64,000 nt of DNA, taken from Echinostoma caproni (Eukaryota > Platyhelminthes > Trematoda > Plagiorchiida > Echinostomatidae). The translations under genes and the position numbers were made by a program. Within the stretch, counting starts at the first letter, position 1. Each line of letters starts with the position of its first letter. This document shows, piece after piece, positions 46,676-59,677 of the stretch. The stretch lies in assembly GCA_900618425.1 (NCBI GenBank), contig UZAN01040170.1, positions 1-64,000 of the forward strand, read 5' to 3'. The notes beneath the pieces were generated by a model that was not told the DNA's origin, made no database searches, and saw only the letters and a program-made list of their open reading frames with translations.

Positions 46676-48120
46676 ACACGCTGACCAAAGAAGTGGCCTT
46701 GGTGAGGTAAACCAACTAGATGCAAGAGAGGAAGGGTACGTGTAGAATGAGACGTAGTTCGTGTCACTACACTCGTCAGTCTTTCCCTAGGAGACCTTGA
46801 GTGCAATACTACCACGCACCCTGTATTGCCGAATGTCCATCGGCTGACACTGTCTTAAATCGGCTGTTTATGTATCCTTTCACGTGTTTAGTGAGAGCAA
46901 GTGATCAGTCAAGATCGAGGACACAGCCAAGTATTTGGTTCAGCCGACTCATTGCTAGATAACATAATTTTGATGCCCCGTCTCTGCCGACTTAACAATG
47001 CCTGCCCAGGCCTTGCCTATCTGCAACTTCTTTGGGACTCCTCGGGACCATGAGGAAGGAAACATACGGAAGCCAAACAATGACTTGTTGTTGAGGGATG
47101 GGAAAGCTAATATAATCCGTCTCGTGAGTAGAGCGGTTTTGGATTACCGGGTTGATACAACATACATCAAGGGGACAGACATCTAATGGCCTCAGTAGAC
47201 AGAACTCAAAACGTAACCCATCGGAGGAAGTGCAATCGCTTTCTCCGGAAACTTCGAAATTGAACAAAACAAGAATTATGTCCACACAACAAGACACGAA
47301 AGTGTTTTTATTTTAATTTCTTCCTCGTTCTCATTTCAATTATATCGTTCTTCCCGAGTGTAACGCCTGAAATCAGGCCAATATTTCCTCACAATCATTT
47401 ATGGTTCTTCTCATTTTCCAAACTATCACTCCGTTTTGTCCTGTTGACATTCGTATCATCCTTGTCATCCATTTCTTACATAACCAAGCAAATGCTCAGT
47501 TATCCAGTGTCGGATAAGTACGAGGACACGCAGTTACACAGACACCGCTAACTCAGTATTGCTCCAATCACACCGGTTCACTTGTGACCTCCATCGTCCA
47601 TTTCTATTGGTTGACCCATGGGTATTCTGTCCTTTTTCTGTACCGGTTCATCGTTTATCATTTATTGATTATCTAACCACCCACAAACACTTGTGACCTG
47701 TTCTGGTTGCCACTTGGGAGTAAAGTATTCATGAGCACACACACACACATACACATCTATACACGCACGCCTGTCATTGATGAGGGATCGATTTCTGTAC
47801 ACCCAACTCTCTCTTATAATTGACCCACTCTTTGAGAATTTCATGTTACTCACTGACTGGGTTTCTCTTTTTTGAATTCGTTTACTCGAGCCATTTCTCT
47901 CTTTGACATAGAGCTGATCTGTCCCCTTTTTGATGCACCTTGATTATAAGGTGTAATTTGGCACAGCCTAGTGCTATCACAGTCTTATTTGACAAGCTTA
48001 TATTTGAAATGCCTTGATGACGAGTTTTCCCCTCCACCTCTTACGTGACTCCGTGGGGCTAACAAGACGGCTTGCTGAGATCAGGAGGCGGAACACTGTA
48101 AAAGTACCGTCTGTTCTGAT
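46676..48120. other. Intergenic stretch, nothing recognised
   Basis: Flank of the gypsy element followed by a pyrimidine-rich plus strand (47300-47900). A short (CA)n tract lies at 47737-47749. No gene recognised. Confidence 0.45.
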
Positions 48121-48124
48121 TAGA

Positions 48125-49560
48125 GCTGAATTGAGACGCCGGAAGAGGTTCTCCAAGTCTTGAGGGGAATCCGGGTCTAAAGGCTCATGTTTCCGATCGA
48201 TTGGCCCTTCATGTGGTAAAACCATGCACCAATCAGCTTGCAACACCTATTGCTGAATTTTTCAGGCAATGTTTGCCAATCCCCGATTGTCGGGGATCAG
48301 TCCAGATCAGACTAATCTCAAAGAAAGGATCGTCAAAGTCCCGTCCAATTGTCTTCACATCTGTGTTGCTGAAAGCTTTTGCAAACGTTTCGTTGCATCG
48401 CATTATACTCCCATGTAACTCCCATAATCCTTTATAATTTACTTATCAATCCTTATCTGTCCACACTTGACGCTGTTGCTTATATTTGTCACTTTATTGC
48501 ATCCGTCTTAGCCAAAGGTGCAGGTACCACTCCTTTGAACTTTCTTGATTACACAAGCGCCTTTGTTTCTCCTCACCGGAGTACCTATTGAACGTGTTGC
48601 TGCTGGGCGCTGTCGGACACCTGAAGTTTTGAATGTTTCATTCGACTACTTCTCCCGTAGAACCCAATTTACTTCATTTGATGGCATACAGTCATTTTCA
48701 ATCTGATATTGATTCTGTTCTTTCAGGATACTATTTTCCTTTCTCTTTTTTCTGTCGTACAGAATCTTCCAATTCCCAGTAACTTCATTGTTCGCAAATA
48801 TGCTGATAATACTGTAATTGGCTGTCCATCCAGTTCACACAGTTTTCAGCCTCTCCAAGGCAGCCTTAATGAAATTCGCGATTGGTCAGTGCCCTGATCT
48901 CTTGTACTTAAAATCAATAAATACATTGACATCCCATTTTATCCTAAAAGCGTCCACGTCATCTTTCACCGGTAAGTAATCTCCTTTCTCTCATAAGTAT
49001 AATAATCAGACCATCCCCAAATTTGTTTCTGTTAAATACCCTGGAGTCACCCTCATCCATAATCTTTCCCGGTCTGTTAATATCATCAACGCTTTTACAA
49101 AAGTTCGAAAACTGTCTTCTTATGCACAGGGGCTCAGGGAACTGGCCGTCCTACATAATGTTATTCTTAAATTCTTCATTGCTCGAGTGCTTCCACACTG
49201 GTTGTACTGTTCCTCAATATTTATCCCTGATCTGAAAGAAAATGATTTCAGTGTGTTTTCTCGATCCCCTAAACTTCTGTCCCGTTGCTATGGTGTTGAC
49301 AGAGTTGTTTTCATTGGGTTTCTAGTTCAAAGTATTTTGACGCTTATGGTACCTTTGTGGACAGAATAACACATGATGAAGTGCACTGTCTGCTCCGAGG
49401 AATCATGAAAGCCTTGATAATTCCCAGAATTCGCTCTAAATATTAACTCCTTACGACGCGTGATTCCGCATATAGAAACAACATTATTCCATAACTTTCT
49501 CGGTCATTAGTTAATCGTAAGACAATGGTTACCCACTTCAGGGAAATAATGTTGTATTAA
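48125..49560 (+). pseudogene. Second LINE reverse transcriptase copy, strongly decayed
   Basis: It is related to the LINE at 15-17.7 kb. Across frames it keeps EEVLQVLRGIRV and LALHVVKPCTNQLA (48190-48240), ISKKGSSKSRPIV and SVLLKAF (48320-48385), LDAVAYICHFI (48470-48505), LNFLDYTSAF (motif A region, 48535-48565) and KYADNTVIGC (48798-48827), where the family has YADD. The second catalytic Asp is therefore Asn in this copy. Stops and frameshifts occur every 50-70 codons, and a tail near 49440-49560 resembles the tail of the first copy. Clearly dead, and older than the 15-kb copy. Confidence 0.85.
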
Positions 49561-51734
49561 ATTTTCTCACTTTTACTTCGGTATCGAATGTATTTCTTTT
49601 TATTATTCTTTCATCGCAGTTTGCTTTATATATATCTGCCGTACACGTTGGTAAATTGCTAAAAATTCACCGTTTGGGTACATAAAGCCTATCTTTAGTT
49701 GGCTCGAAAAACTTAACTTGACAGATAACTAATGAATCATAGTTTGTATACAATTTATTGCCATTAATTGATTCGTTTTAATAGTGCCATATCATTCGAC
49801 AGTCTCGGATTTAATTGCTTTGGAACCGAGACTTATTTTCCGGCTTGTTTAATAAGCCTAAGCAGTGCGGTTCTAATCCGTAGGAAAGAAATTAACAATA
49901 TATATATCATATATGGGCTTGTGTTTACTGAAAATAGTCCGCAGTGAATTGTTACGTGATGCAACCGAATGAGGACCGGGTCTCGGACTGGGCTGAAACC
50001 TACCGGGTAGTTTTATCTCAGTATCTGTCTATAGCGATGAACCGATGCGAATACAACATGTAACAATTCTTACTATAGAAGAACGCTTTCCGATCATTTG
50101 TCCCGGTTTCTTCATAGTCGTCAGCTGCGTTGTTCGAATGATCATTGAACGAGATAATACCCCTTGGATAAACTGTCTACCGGGTCACGCGAGCCGCACG
50201 GGGATCGATCGATAATCTAACAAGCTTGCTAAGAACCTCTTAGGTTTACACGTTAGCACTTGTATTTTCCGGTGCGACCCCAAAGGATCCATTCAATGTG
50301 CTAGCGCCTGAGATCACGCCTGGGTCAAGTTCCGCACTGAAGTTTTCTTGTTTACCACGGAGGCCATTTAGGCCCACGTAAATTCACTCACCCGTTAACT
50401 TGACTATTTGCTACGCAAATAGTGGTTATTTGTAAAACTGGTCATGAATAGTCGATAAAACCCTAAGCTAGACACTACAGACGGCTAATGATAATGTTCT
50501 CTTTTTCGAAATCCGTTTTTCAAGCACAGAACGGTTGACTACTGCACGCTTTTATTATCAGACCCTGAATCTCTTTGGGTACTGTCGAAACTTGTATTGC
50601 ACTGAAACGTCTTACTTGCTGCTCTTCATATTATGGAATAATTAATGGAATTGGACTTGATACACAGTTGGCGGAAATTAGTAACTCGCTGAATCCTCGT
50701 ATCCTCGTTCTTTGGTTGCTGGGAAAGGGAAACTTTTACATGTTTGTATCAGTGTCCACAGTTGTCAACTTAAGTGACAAAAGATGCATTGATTACTGAC
50801 TATGGACAAATGAAATTTGTCACCCTAAATGAATATAGGATAGGTTATTTTAAACCAATGCATCGGGTAACGGTTTAAGCTGTGTACCATTTTCAAACGC
50901 AGTCAATTAGGAAATATCGTAAATCACTTTATAATAGAAAATAATGAAATGTTTAATATAACTTCAGATTTTTCAGATGTGTTCGTTTATCCCCCAAGAT
51001 GAGAAATTTAAATTCATTCAACGACTGAAGAATAAACGTACCCCTTTATTGATACCAACAACGAGGCTCAGGCAACTTCATAATGTGGTCATTCACTTTG
51101 GGGCAGATAAATCTTACAGCTGTCGATATTGCGTGTGCGGCTGTACGGGTGTGTTTGTGTATGTGTGTGTGTGTGTGTGTGTGCACGCACAGGACGGAGA
51201 GGGCGAGTAGACGCGTATGTGTTTGTGCATTTGAGTAGAGAGATTGGGCTTTGCCAGGAACTTGAAGTTACGATTTTTGGCTTGTAAAATGTGATAATTT
51301 TTGTAACCTATAATTTGTGGTTACACCGCACTGTGATTGCCAGTTGTTTACTTCGGATTCCATATGTTCTCTATATGAATATTTATTTTTCTATGAAACT
51401 CTACACATTTTAATCTGTGACTACAGTATTTTAAATATCATTCTTGAACTTACTTACTTATACATGAACCGGTTCCGATCCCAACTTATAGCAACAGGAT
51501 GCCGTATTGAAAGTAATTGAAATATTCATTTAATGTAGTTATTTAAGGTTGGGATAACCAGTACTAGGCAGTATATAACGTTTTTTACAACTGTCTGAAT
51601 TTGTTTAAACTCCCCATAAGACCGACTGACTGTGTGGGTACAATGTTACCTTTAGCGTTGTAGATTGACAGATAACAATATCCACGAGGACACCCGGAAG
51701 TTTAAACCTATTTTCACATGGATCTTAGTGTTCT
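49561..51734. other. Intergenic stretch, nothing recognised
   Basis: AT-rich sequence with only short open frames (for example plus 50575-50799 and plus 50977-51210). The latter runs through the TG microsatellite. Confidence 0.45.
51151..51183 (+). repeat. (TG)n microsatellite
   Basis: About fifteen TG units with one or two interruptions near the start (tgtttgtgtatg). Confidence 0.92.
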
Positions 51735-52089
51735 TTATCGATATGACAGTGCCAAGGGTTTTCCATACCAATACTCAGCATTGTGTTTCCATTTGAAATG
51801 TCCTGCAAAGAAACCACGAGAACAAAAACCATACCGGCGCGTTGAAATTGTCTGGCCGTCACGACTGAGTTGACGTAATCCTCCGTCCGGTAAGCTTGTC
51901 CCGGCCATATCTGATGCTAGATTGTTTTTCTCCCACACCGGAATCGTGTGACCAAAATGATCTTGGTTCAGATAATCCGTACGACGACGGAAATAAGTCA
52001 GCTTTCGGACATGTGATCGCCATGTGATGAGTGCCGTAGTCATCTGATCTATAAATTTCCAGATTATGGAGAAGACATGCAGGTGCACC
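51735..52089 (-). CDS. Possible terminal exon of an unknown protein
   Basis: A minus-strand frame of about 118 codons follows a tatattcag acceptor-like site at 52090 and runs to a stop at 51735. The composition is protein-like, with aromatic and charged residues evenly spread: WEKNNLASDMAG, LPDGGLRQLSRDG, then RGFFAGHFKWKHNAEYWYG. No domain is recognised, no partner exon was found upstream, and an overlapping second frame is also open. It could be the last exon of a small gene, or chance. Confidence 0.3.
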
Positions 52090-52139
52090 TGAATATAACA
52101 TGATGTTATACGGGAATATCAACGAAATAATAAGAATGG

Positions 52140-52506
52140 ATTCATCTTGGATACAGTATTACGTTTATTTGAGTTAACAGAATACAGTTGCTTCCATCTC
52201 TTCCTGACATGGGCTTACTCCTGCTTTTACTCTCCTTGATGATTATTTACCTGATAGACATATCACAGAAATCAAAATTTAGTATTCTCCGCTGTGAAAT
52301 TGTTCGTCCTTTTTTGTTGATTTGAACAATGTTAGGGGACAATTTACGACCAAGTATGCTGAGAATGTTTCGATCGATTCCGACGCTAACACATTTTCAG
52401 CTTCCCCGTTACTAATAAATCCTATCATCTATTCTGGAATAGACTTATTCCATATGCTCACAACTCAACCTAGTAAAATATTGTGATATGCTGCTCTCTA
52501 TTTTCC
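52140..52506. other. Intergenic stretch, nothing recognised
   Basis: Upstream side of the possible exon at 51.7-52.1 kb. No additional exon was identified. Confidence 0.4.
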
Positions 52507-52685
52507 AGAGCTAGAGGCACCTCTTTAATGGTGATCGTCACTCCGTGGACGCGTGTTCGAACCCCATAGCCAAAGCCTGAAGTTCTTCATACTCCGCTTG
52601 TTGTGTGCTAACCCGTTAATTGGCCTCTTCCCCCTTCATAAGAGCCCTATCATTATATATTCAATAAACGGAATTAACATGAAAG
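52507..52685 (+). mobile_element. tRNA-derived SINE, copy C
   Basis: In plus orientation, the head has an A-box-like gagctagaggcacctcttta and a near-perfect B box, gtgttcgaacccc (52552-52564). It ends with ccccttcataagagcc and tatattcaataaac, the same tail found in reverse at 5.8 and 55.8 kb. Confidence 0.65.
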
Positions 52686-54544
52686 AATAGACAGAAAACA
52701 TATAAAGATATAACGAACTGACTTAGTGTTGCGCATCGGCTTCACACCGATTCTGTCGTCCATTCCTTCGCCTACCGTTGTGTCGCAACCCCATTATTTA
52801 GTTAAGACTGTCATAGAGCGATCTGACAAACATTCGTAGATTTTCTTTCTTTGTAACATTACACGTTTTGTTTCAAATACTGGGATTTTTATCCTTTTAT
52901 CTGGCACTCAAATGCATTTGTTATCCCGTTGTCCGACGTAAAAACCTTTAAAATTACGTACAAAAGTATCACGAACATATAACAGTCCGGTAAAATCATA
53001 TGTCAATTCAGCGCAAGCCTAAGCAGTTTGATATACACAGAACTTAAGCTTGACACCATGCACATTTTATTTAGCCTAACCTTGTACAATGTATATCCAA
53101 TAGTTCAACCAGGCTTCAGCACAAAATTTTATACACCGGCCCCATAGAGTATCACTTGTCTGTTACTCTTAGTCTTAATACAATCCTGACGCAGTCGACC
53201 GGGAGTGAATCATTCAAGCGGAAACTCGATGAAATGCTGGTATACTTCACCTTTCAACACTGATAAAAGCACAAAACGGTGCCAGAAAGCTACATCACGT
53301 GATATCGGGAACAAATGTGCGACATTACTCATTGTTCACGGAGAAATGAATAAACTTTGGAATCATTCTATGGGACAAGATATGCATGAGTTTGCCTACC
53401 ATAAAACTTTTAAGTTGAGTTCCGAGCTGACGTATCCAAAAGCAGAAGTGCAATATCGCATTCCTTTTTCTTGCCATTTTGCGGTGACTGATGCTGAAAT
53501 ACCTCTTTTAGTAATGTGCGTATACAATGTCCCTAATCTACAGAGCAGAATAGAGTGTAGTACTGAACTTGACTTGATAGGGTTATTTTGCAACGAGATC
53601 GCGAAGTGCTCAACTTTCTGTCTTCGAATTCACACGAAGAAATGAAAGTAGTTACGACCATCAGCTTGCTGATTAGGTTCTACTCACATGGACCCTTTGT
53701 CATGATTTATTCAACCGGACAGTGAAAATGAGATATAAACAGATAATTCATATTCCATTGTTGAACTACATACGATTGATGTGAGCTAGCCATGACAGAT
53801 GTTCAACGTGTTCAGGCTACTTACAACGTGAGTCTTACAACAAAACTGTTTCATGCCGAATAAGAAGCAATTTTGTGCCACCCATAACTTCTGTTAGTGA
53901 CATCAAGGAGTTAATAAAGCTTTCCGTTTTTGTTTCCACCCACACCGTTCAGAACACCTTTTGTTTGATAGGGTGCATCAAATCAGACTATTTTTAAACA
54001 AAACGACGTATTGGTGCTCAACTGCCACCACATTGGAAGTTCATTGTAATTTTGCTGGACCAATTTGACTTTTGATTAGTCATCGAATGATTTGTATTTC
54101 GGCATGTTTGTACTTGGTCGTATATCGAAATGTGAAGATATTGAACGTGATTCGTTCCTGTGGAACTCCATCGGTAACAATCGACGACAATGTACTGACT
54201 TCACTAAGACAAAAACAACTACTTTCTAATGGCCACTTGAAATTTTGTCATGGTAAAATTGATTGCTCATTTTTCCCTCCTATTTTCAAACCCGTTGAGT
54301 GAGCATATGGAAAATTACTGTTCGTTTTACTCCACACCTTACTGTGAGGGATAAGAGAATGAGTGAATCCCGTAGTTGCGATGACCACTGTTCGGCTTTG
54401 AGTATCAGCTACCTTTGCCCTGGAGTTACGAACTAGTTCCGGCCGCAATGAGTTCATATCGGTGTCGAATCGTTCCGGACGACAGCAACGTTGCTTACGA
54501 CCAATGTTAGGCAATGATATACTGCGATTGATTTGATCGCATCA
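52686..54544. other. Intergenic stretch with one unexplained open frame
   Basis: Apart from the frame at 53205-53645 (listed separately), only short open frames occur. Confidence 0.4.
53205..53645 (+). other. Unrecognised open frame, 146 codons
   Basis: This is the longest uninterrupted frame in the 50-58 kb region. It starts with GTG rather than ATG, and the first ATG-coded Met is nine codons in. Cys-rich (for example KCSTFC near the end), with no membrane segment or known motif. It could be an exon, a repeat relic or chance. No function is proposed. Confidence 0.2.
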
Positions 54545-54715
54545 AGCTGCAGTGGTCGACCGATTAAGGTCATTAACTTATCGCCCCGGAGGACGTGTCT
54601 CAAAGCCCCCTACGGTTACATAACTTCACCAATTTTTCGTGTATTGCAATCCGTTGATCGGCCGTTTTCCCCTCCTGAAAACTATTGGTGCATATACAAT
54701 AAAATGAGGTGAAAA
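54545..54715 (+). mobile_element. tRNA-derived SINE, copy D (diverged)
   Basis: The head gcagtggtcgaccgattaagg resembles the family A box region. The B box position reads gtgtctcaaagcccc. The body ends with ggccgttttcccctcctg and an AT-rich atacaataaaatga tail. The order of blocks matches the other copies, but sequence identity is low. Confidence 0.55.
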
Positions 54716-55784
54716 AAGACAATACGTGTTTTCCAGGATGAGTATATTAGACATTCCATTTTAGGAAAATACGCAAAAATTACTCTGAATCATCATCGCC
54801 TTCGAACCACAGACAGACAACACATTGACCTGGTCCATGTGTTCAGCGTCATATTACCAAATTTTGGAATTCAAAACGACTGAGATTCACCGAAACTAAG
54901 ATAGTGGAATCCATATTATTTTTCCAGATGTCGCTGGTCCGAGGTGGTTGTTCACGTTGATTGTAGACAACCAAATATGCCTCATCTTTTGTGTAAACAA
55001 TCAACAGAACTTGTGTCACAGAATCAAACTCGCTCGTGATCATGAATTTTGCCTGCAATGAACTTTTCCTAGATAAAACAGGGGAACCCATAATTCAAAA
55101 ATGACTAATCGTAATCATTTCGAAACCGGTTTGTATAATTGCGAACGTGGAGGATAGTCCATAAATGAATTTTTCAACTTCTACCTTATTGTTTCCAAAC
55201 GTGTAATGTGCATTCAATCACAGTGGTCAAATAATGAAGATTGTCAAGATTCTTACTGCCCCCTCCCTTTTCCATTTTCCGTGTCCTTAGGCAACCCTGA
55301 TTCGTCTACACCCTCCTTGATGAAAATGAGTAGTACAAATAAGCATTTAATAAATAATAGTAAGCTAAGGCGTTATCGTTTTGGGAAATAAAGTTTGATC
55401 ACCGTTTTAGCAACAACCTTGGGGAATCACTCCATATCTTTAGGTAATCCGAACCGGTCATCTGTCCGGTAATGTGAACCGACTTGCTCTTCTCGTCATA
55501 CTATACCGTAGAAGAAAATCTTTTAACTTTGATACACTCATTTTTCACTTTCACTTCGACCTTGAGACTCATTCATCATTCCTAATTGTAACCTTACTTC
55601 ATAGATTCATATGACATTACCCCATTGTGTTCTACCGTAATTACCTTAAGAGATGTAGCTAGTGTTCCGGGATCAAATTGTGTAACTCAGTAATTGTGTG
55701 CCTTATTCACAGCTGTAGTCGAGCATGGTCATGCAAATTTGTTGCAGACTGAAAGCATATGGAATTAAATGTATAAAAAATTTC
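54716..55784. other. Intergenic stretch, nothing recognised
   Basis: Short open frames without recognisable motifs (for example minus 54849-55091 and plus 55206-55391). Confidence 0.45.
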
Positions 55785-55985
55785 TTTTTTTACTTCCTTT
55801 TTCTGTTTATTGAATATACAAATGTAGAGTCAACTTTCAAAAAGGGGGCTGCGCACATACAAAAGCTGTCTGAGGAAAATACAGATAGTGGGAACACGGG
55901 GGGGGGGCGGTGGAGCGGTTTTAACCCGGGACACCCAGGTCACTAGTTGGTGACCTAACCACTTGGCCGCTACCGCCCTTCTTCC
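55785..55985 (-). mobile_element. tRNA-derived SINE, copy E (best tRNA-like head)
   Basis: The minus strand begins near 55980 with ggcggtagcggccaagtggt, an excellent A box, and follows about 45 bases later with cccgggttaaaacc, a B-box with two changes. The body and the ttgtatattcaataaacag tail align with copy A (5810-6000). A G9 run near 55899 separates head and body. The tRNA-like part is not a functional tRNA: it lacks a convincing acceptor stem. Confidence 0.82.
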
Positions 55986-58782
55986 AATTCTCTGAATAAT
56001 AAGAATGTCTGATGTACTCCACCCTAGTGATTATCCAGACACCTTTCTTGAAGATATTGGATTTAGTTAGAACTTAGCTGGTAGATGAACCCTGCGATTT
56101 ATGGTTTGATAAACAGCTCTGTTCTAAGTTGAGAAGCAATTGCTAACTAACTGTAAATTTACCATGATGAATTCCCATTCCGGATGGCACAACCGAATGA
56201 TGCCGATGCGATTTCGAAATAAACAAAACCAATCTCAACCAGGAATGGGGTATCTTGATTCAAAATCGAATTTTATTGGGGTAGTCACTCAGTCAATGAG
56301 TGAATCGAGAATCCGTTTTCACCTCCAAATTAGGTTCTCCGTTATACGCAATTGACGCTCGTACCATCAAAGATTTTGAGCCGGAAAATAACCCCAATGG
56401 AAACACATTATCAGTTCACAATTACACCGTGATCACTTTCGAGAGTCATATGAATGTGTTTATAAGCTCGGGTGTGGTGAAAAGATATCAGAGGTGGGGC
56501 TGGATAAAACCGTGCTATTTGTCTTCGACAGTCACTATCAACATATCTAAATTGCTGTTTTCCTCCATCCTGTGTACTGTGATCAATGTGCCCCACCAAA
56601 ATTATTGGGGAATCAAATATTTTTGATCCAGTTTAGCTAATCAGAACACCACAACGACCACTTTTTATACGGTGATCAGCGAAGGCACGGTCAATCACCA
56701 TTTGTAAAAATATTTTATACCTAATTTGGTGCAAAAATATTGTTCAATGATACGCTCGAATAAAGGGCAATAAGAAATGGGTACAGTACATCATTATTAC
56801 CAACTCTTTTAGCTGAGGTAAATATCGTATATTATTTAGCGGCGAATTTTCAAGTCACGTGTTTTGCGTACTGTTTCCCCGAATTTGCAAACTGCACTGG
56901 TATCATTTTCTCTGTTTCCTTTAGTTCAATGCACCCCAGACCATAATCGATCAGTTATCTGCACAAGTTTATCGTCTCACTGTCTGTTTTCATGCCATTT
57001 GTAATCTCAAATATCTGGTTCGTCCAACGTGAACTCTTTCTCTCCACTAAATACAACAACCTCCCATTCGTGCGTTTAACGAATGTAACCCGCTGTACTC
57101 GATCTAGAATTCAACGCTGATTCAAAGACACTATCCGTCGCATTTTCTTCTATTTCAATGAAGTTTTTTCTCCTTTTCGATACTAAATTATTTTCGAAAT
57201 TGTTTCTCCAATCTCTGTTTATTCTGGTCCGGTACTGATTGTTGTTTTGAATGCCGGTCGGACAATATGGTACTTTACTCTTTTAATCAAACACTTGGAT
57301 ATTTACGCTTTTAAACAGATTTACAAAAACTGTTCGTTATAAGGAAAAGATCAACAAGAGTTTTTCCTACTCTCGTTAAAATAGCAAAATGCAATATTTT
57401 CATTTTTCCACTTGTGACCAGTTACAATCCCTTGATAGCCAGTAAAATGAAACTTCGAGCAATCGTGATTATCGATACTGGGCGGCGAGGTTTCACAAAT
57501 CTGAGAACAGACTCAAATTAAGCAGTCGTTGCCAGTCACTACACTGAACTTGAAGGAGAGAGAACACCAAAAAACAAGTATATAATGTAAGCCACATTTC
57601 CATGCAGAGTCAAGTTGAGAATACCCCTGAGTTTTTCCACATTATGATTGTTAACAGAATTAGATGTAAAAGAGTGACGAGGCATGCGATAAATCTGGTA
57701 AGTACCCTAAATCTCGTGACAAATTTATTGAAGTCCGAAGGTTTTCACAAGATCAGCTATTCTGGGTTAAGGAGAAATTCGAGGCGTTAATTTGTTGGAT
57801 AACTTAAGTGAGGCCAATTGGTATGGCGTGGAGTGACCGTTCCGCTTCTAAACCTTGAGTTGCTTTTTATACATATACCGCACGAGGTGTTATCAGTGAG
57901 CCCGCACTTTTATGTAATTTCTAGGGAACGCCTTAATAAATATCACGAACTTTTGAGTTTGTATGTATTATCTCACCACTATATGTTGGTCCCGCATAAT
58001 AAGCCAATGTTTGATTAACCTCAATCAATTTTATCCCGAATGGCATCTGAACAATGCACATCACCCCATTACTGGTGAGAAACTGTCCACCATAGTTCGA
58101 TAGTGGGGCTGAATGATGTACGCGATTGACCAGTTTCAGGGCTGATTCTCCATGATGTATTTGAGCGACTTGCATAATCATGAGTGGTTCTTAAAGTAAG
58201 CTCACACGATTCACAGAACTGAATTATGAGTCTCTACTTTACATCAAAGAGAGGAGAATACGCGCACCGAAGTTCATGATGATGCTCTAACTAGAAAGTA
58301 TTGAACAACGATGGTTAGCTAAAAGCGATTCAAGGAAAACACGATGTATGATGTACCCGTTCATCAACTTTTCGAGAGAAAAATCACTCGTAGAGCTGCC
58401 ATTTCGCATCAGAATGTGAACCACAAAGTTTGTTTGCCCTAGAGCAGACTCACGTAACAGCAAGCCAGTGTAACGAAAGTGCGAACGTTCGAATTTCAAC
58501 CGTGTCTTGATCACACGGTCACAGTGACCTCGAGGTTTGCTGAAAAGGCTCCTAAACAGTCGCTCAAGGGCTATTATGTGTCTTGATTTGTTGGAAAAGA
58601 ACTTCCGATATTCAAAGACGGTGTTTTATAATCTGGAATGTAACTAAGTAGCAGGTAGCCCGAAGATCAAGAAATAAAACACGTACGGTTCAGAGAATGT
58701 AGCCGCCGGTTAGTCCCTTCCGTAGTGCGATCTATGAAGCGATCAGAGCGCAAGGGGGAAAAAACGAATAGACAGCCATCGC
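55986..58782. other. Intergenic stretch, nothing recognised
   Basis: Short open frames only (largest about 108 codons, plus 56300-56626). The plus strand is pyrimidine-rich at 56870-57260. No domain recognised. Confidence 0.45.
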
Positions 58783-59301
58783 AAACTCTCGGATAACAGG
58801 CACAGGTTGACACACTTGGTTTCCAATTCCGTGAATCACGCCTCTGAACTGAAAGGTCTCCTTATATTGAATATTCCAAGTCAAGCAACGCATGGAACCT
58901 TTGAGGACGCGTTGTGGAGTCGGTACAGGGAATTGCAAAGAACAGCGTACACTACGCTCCACGCTCTTGTGGTCCGGAACTCACGTTGCATGATTGGAAC
59001 AATGGAACTATACTCATTTCAGTGATGAGGTTTCGATGACCGGGAAGCATGAAACTACCATTGGCATTATTTGAAGATAACACCAGTGGATCGATGGATC
59101 AGTGATGTGAATTTTCTGTTGATTTATGGCTTGTTTTCGGTTCATGATCCGAGTGACCCAGCTATTCAGCATAAAATTCGAGATTCGGTGCGCATCTGCG
59201 AACACCGGAATCCTGTCTACTGCGGTCAAGAGGGTTAAATGTTCTGGTGCAAGTCACATTCCAGCGGGATGATACCACAATTCACAATTCACATTTGGTC
59301 A
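58783..59301 (+). repeat. 519-bp dispersed direct repeat, copy 2
   Basis: Same orientation as 598-1116, with two differences, at 58791 and 59288. It lies about 400 bases left of the large assembly gap. Confidence 0.93.
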
Positions 59302-59677
59302 TAAGGTGGCGACTGTTCCGCGGTAATCAAGTGATAGTGTGACTTTCAAGCAGTTAGTATTCCAACCAAAGGCAGAACATCTGAGTAATTCTGAACCAGA
59401 GTTTGTATCACAATTCGGTAATATCTGAACCGAAGGATAGACTTAAAGACCGTCCTAAAACAGAACGGTTTTCTGTCGAAAAGGTGGTGATCCCGAATTT
59501 TGTATGTTTCTTTTTTTTATTAGGTTTTTGGAGCGGAGTGGTAGCTCCACGCAACATTTACGTGGGTATTATTTGCACCATACCTCAGGCAGGTGTGACA
59601 TTTTTTTGGAGTCATTATTTTACATTTTGAGGCATATTTTTCTTTTACTAGAGACCAGACCCTGGGTACGTTGTTTT
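59302..59677. other. Intergenic stretch beside the gap
   Basis: A 75-codon plus-strand frame at 59403-59630 has a hydrophobic middle but no known motif. Confidence 0.4.

Noticed and set aside
55905..55980. tRNA gene on the minus strand
   Set aside because: A and B boxes are good, but no matching acceptor stem was seen and the sequence continues into a SINE body shared with other copies.
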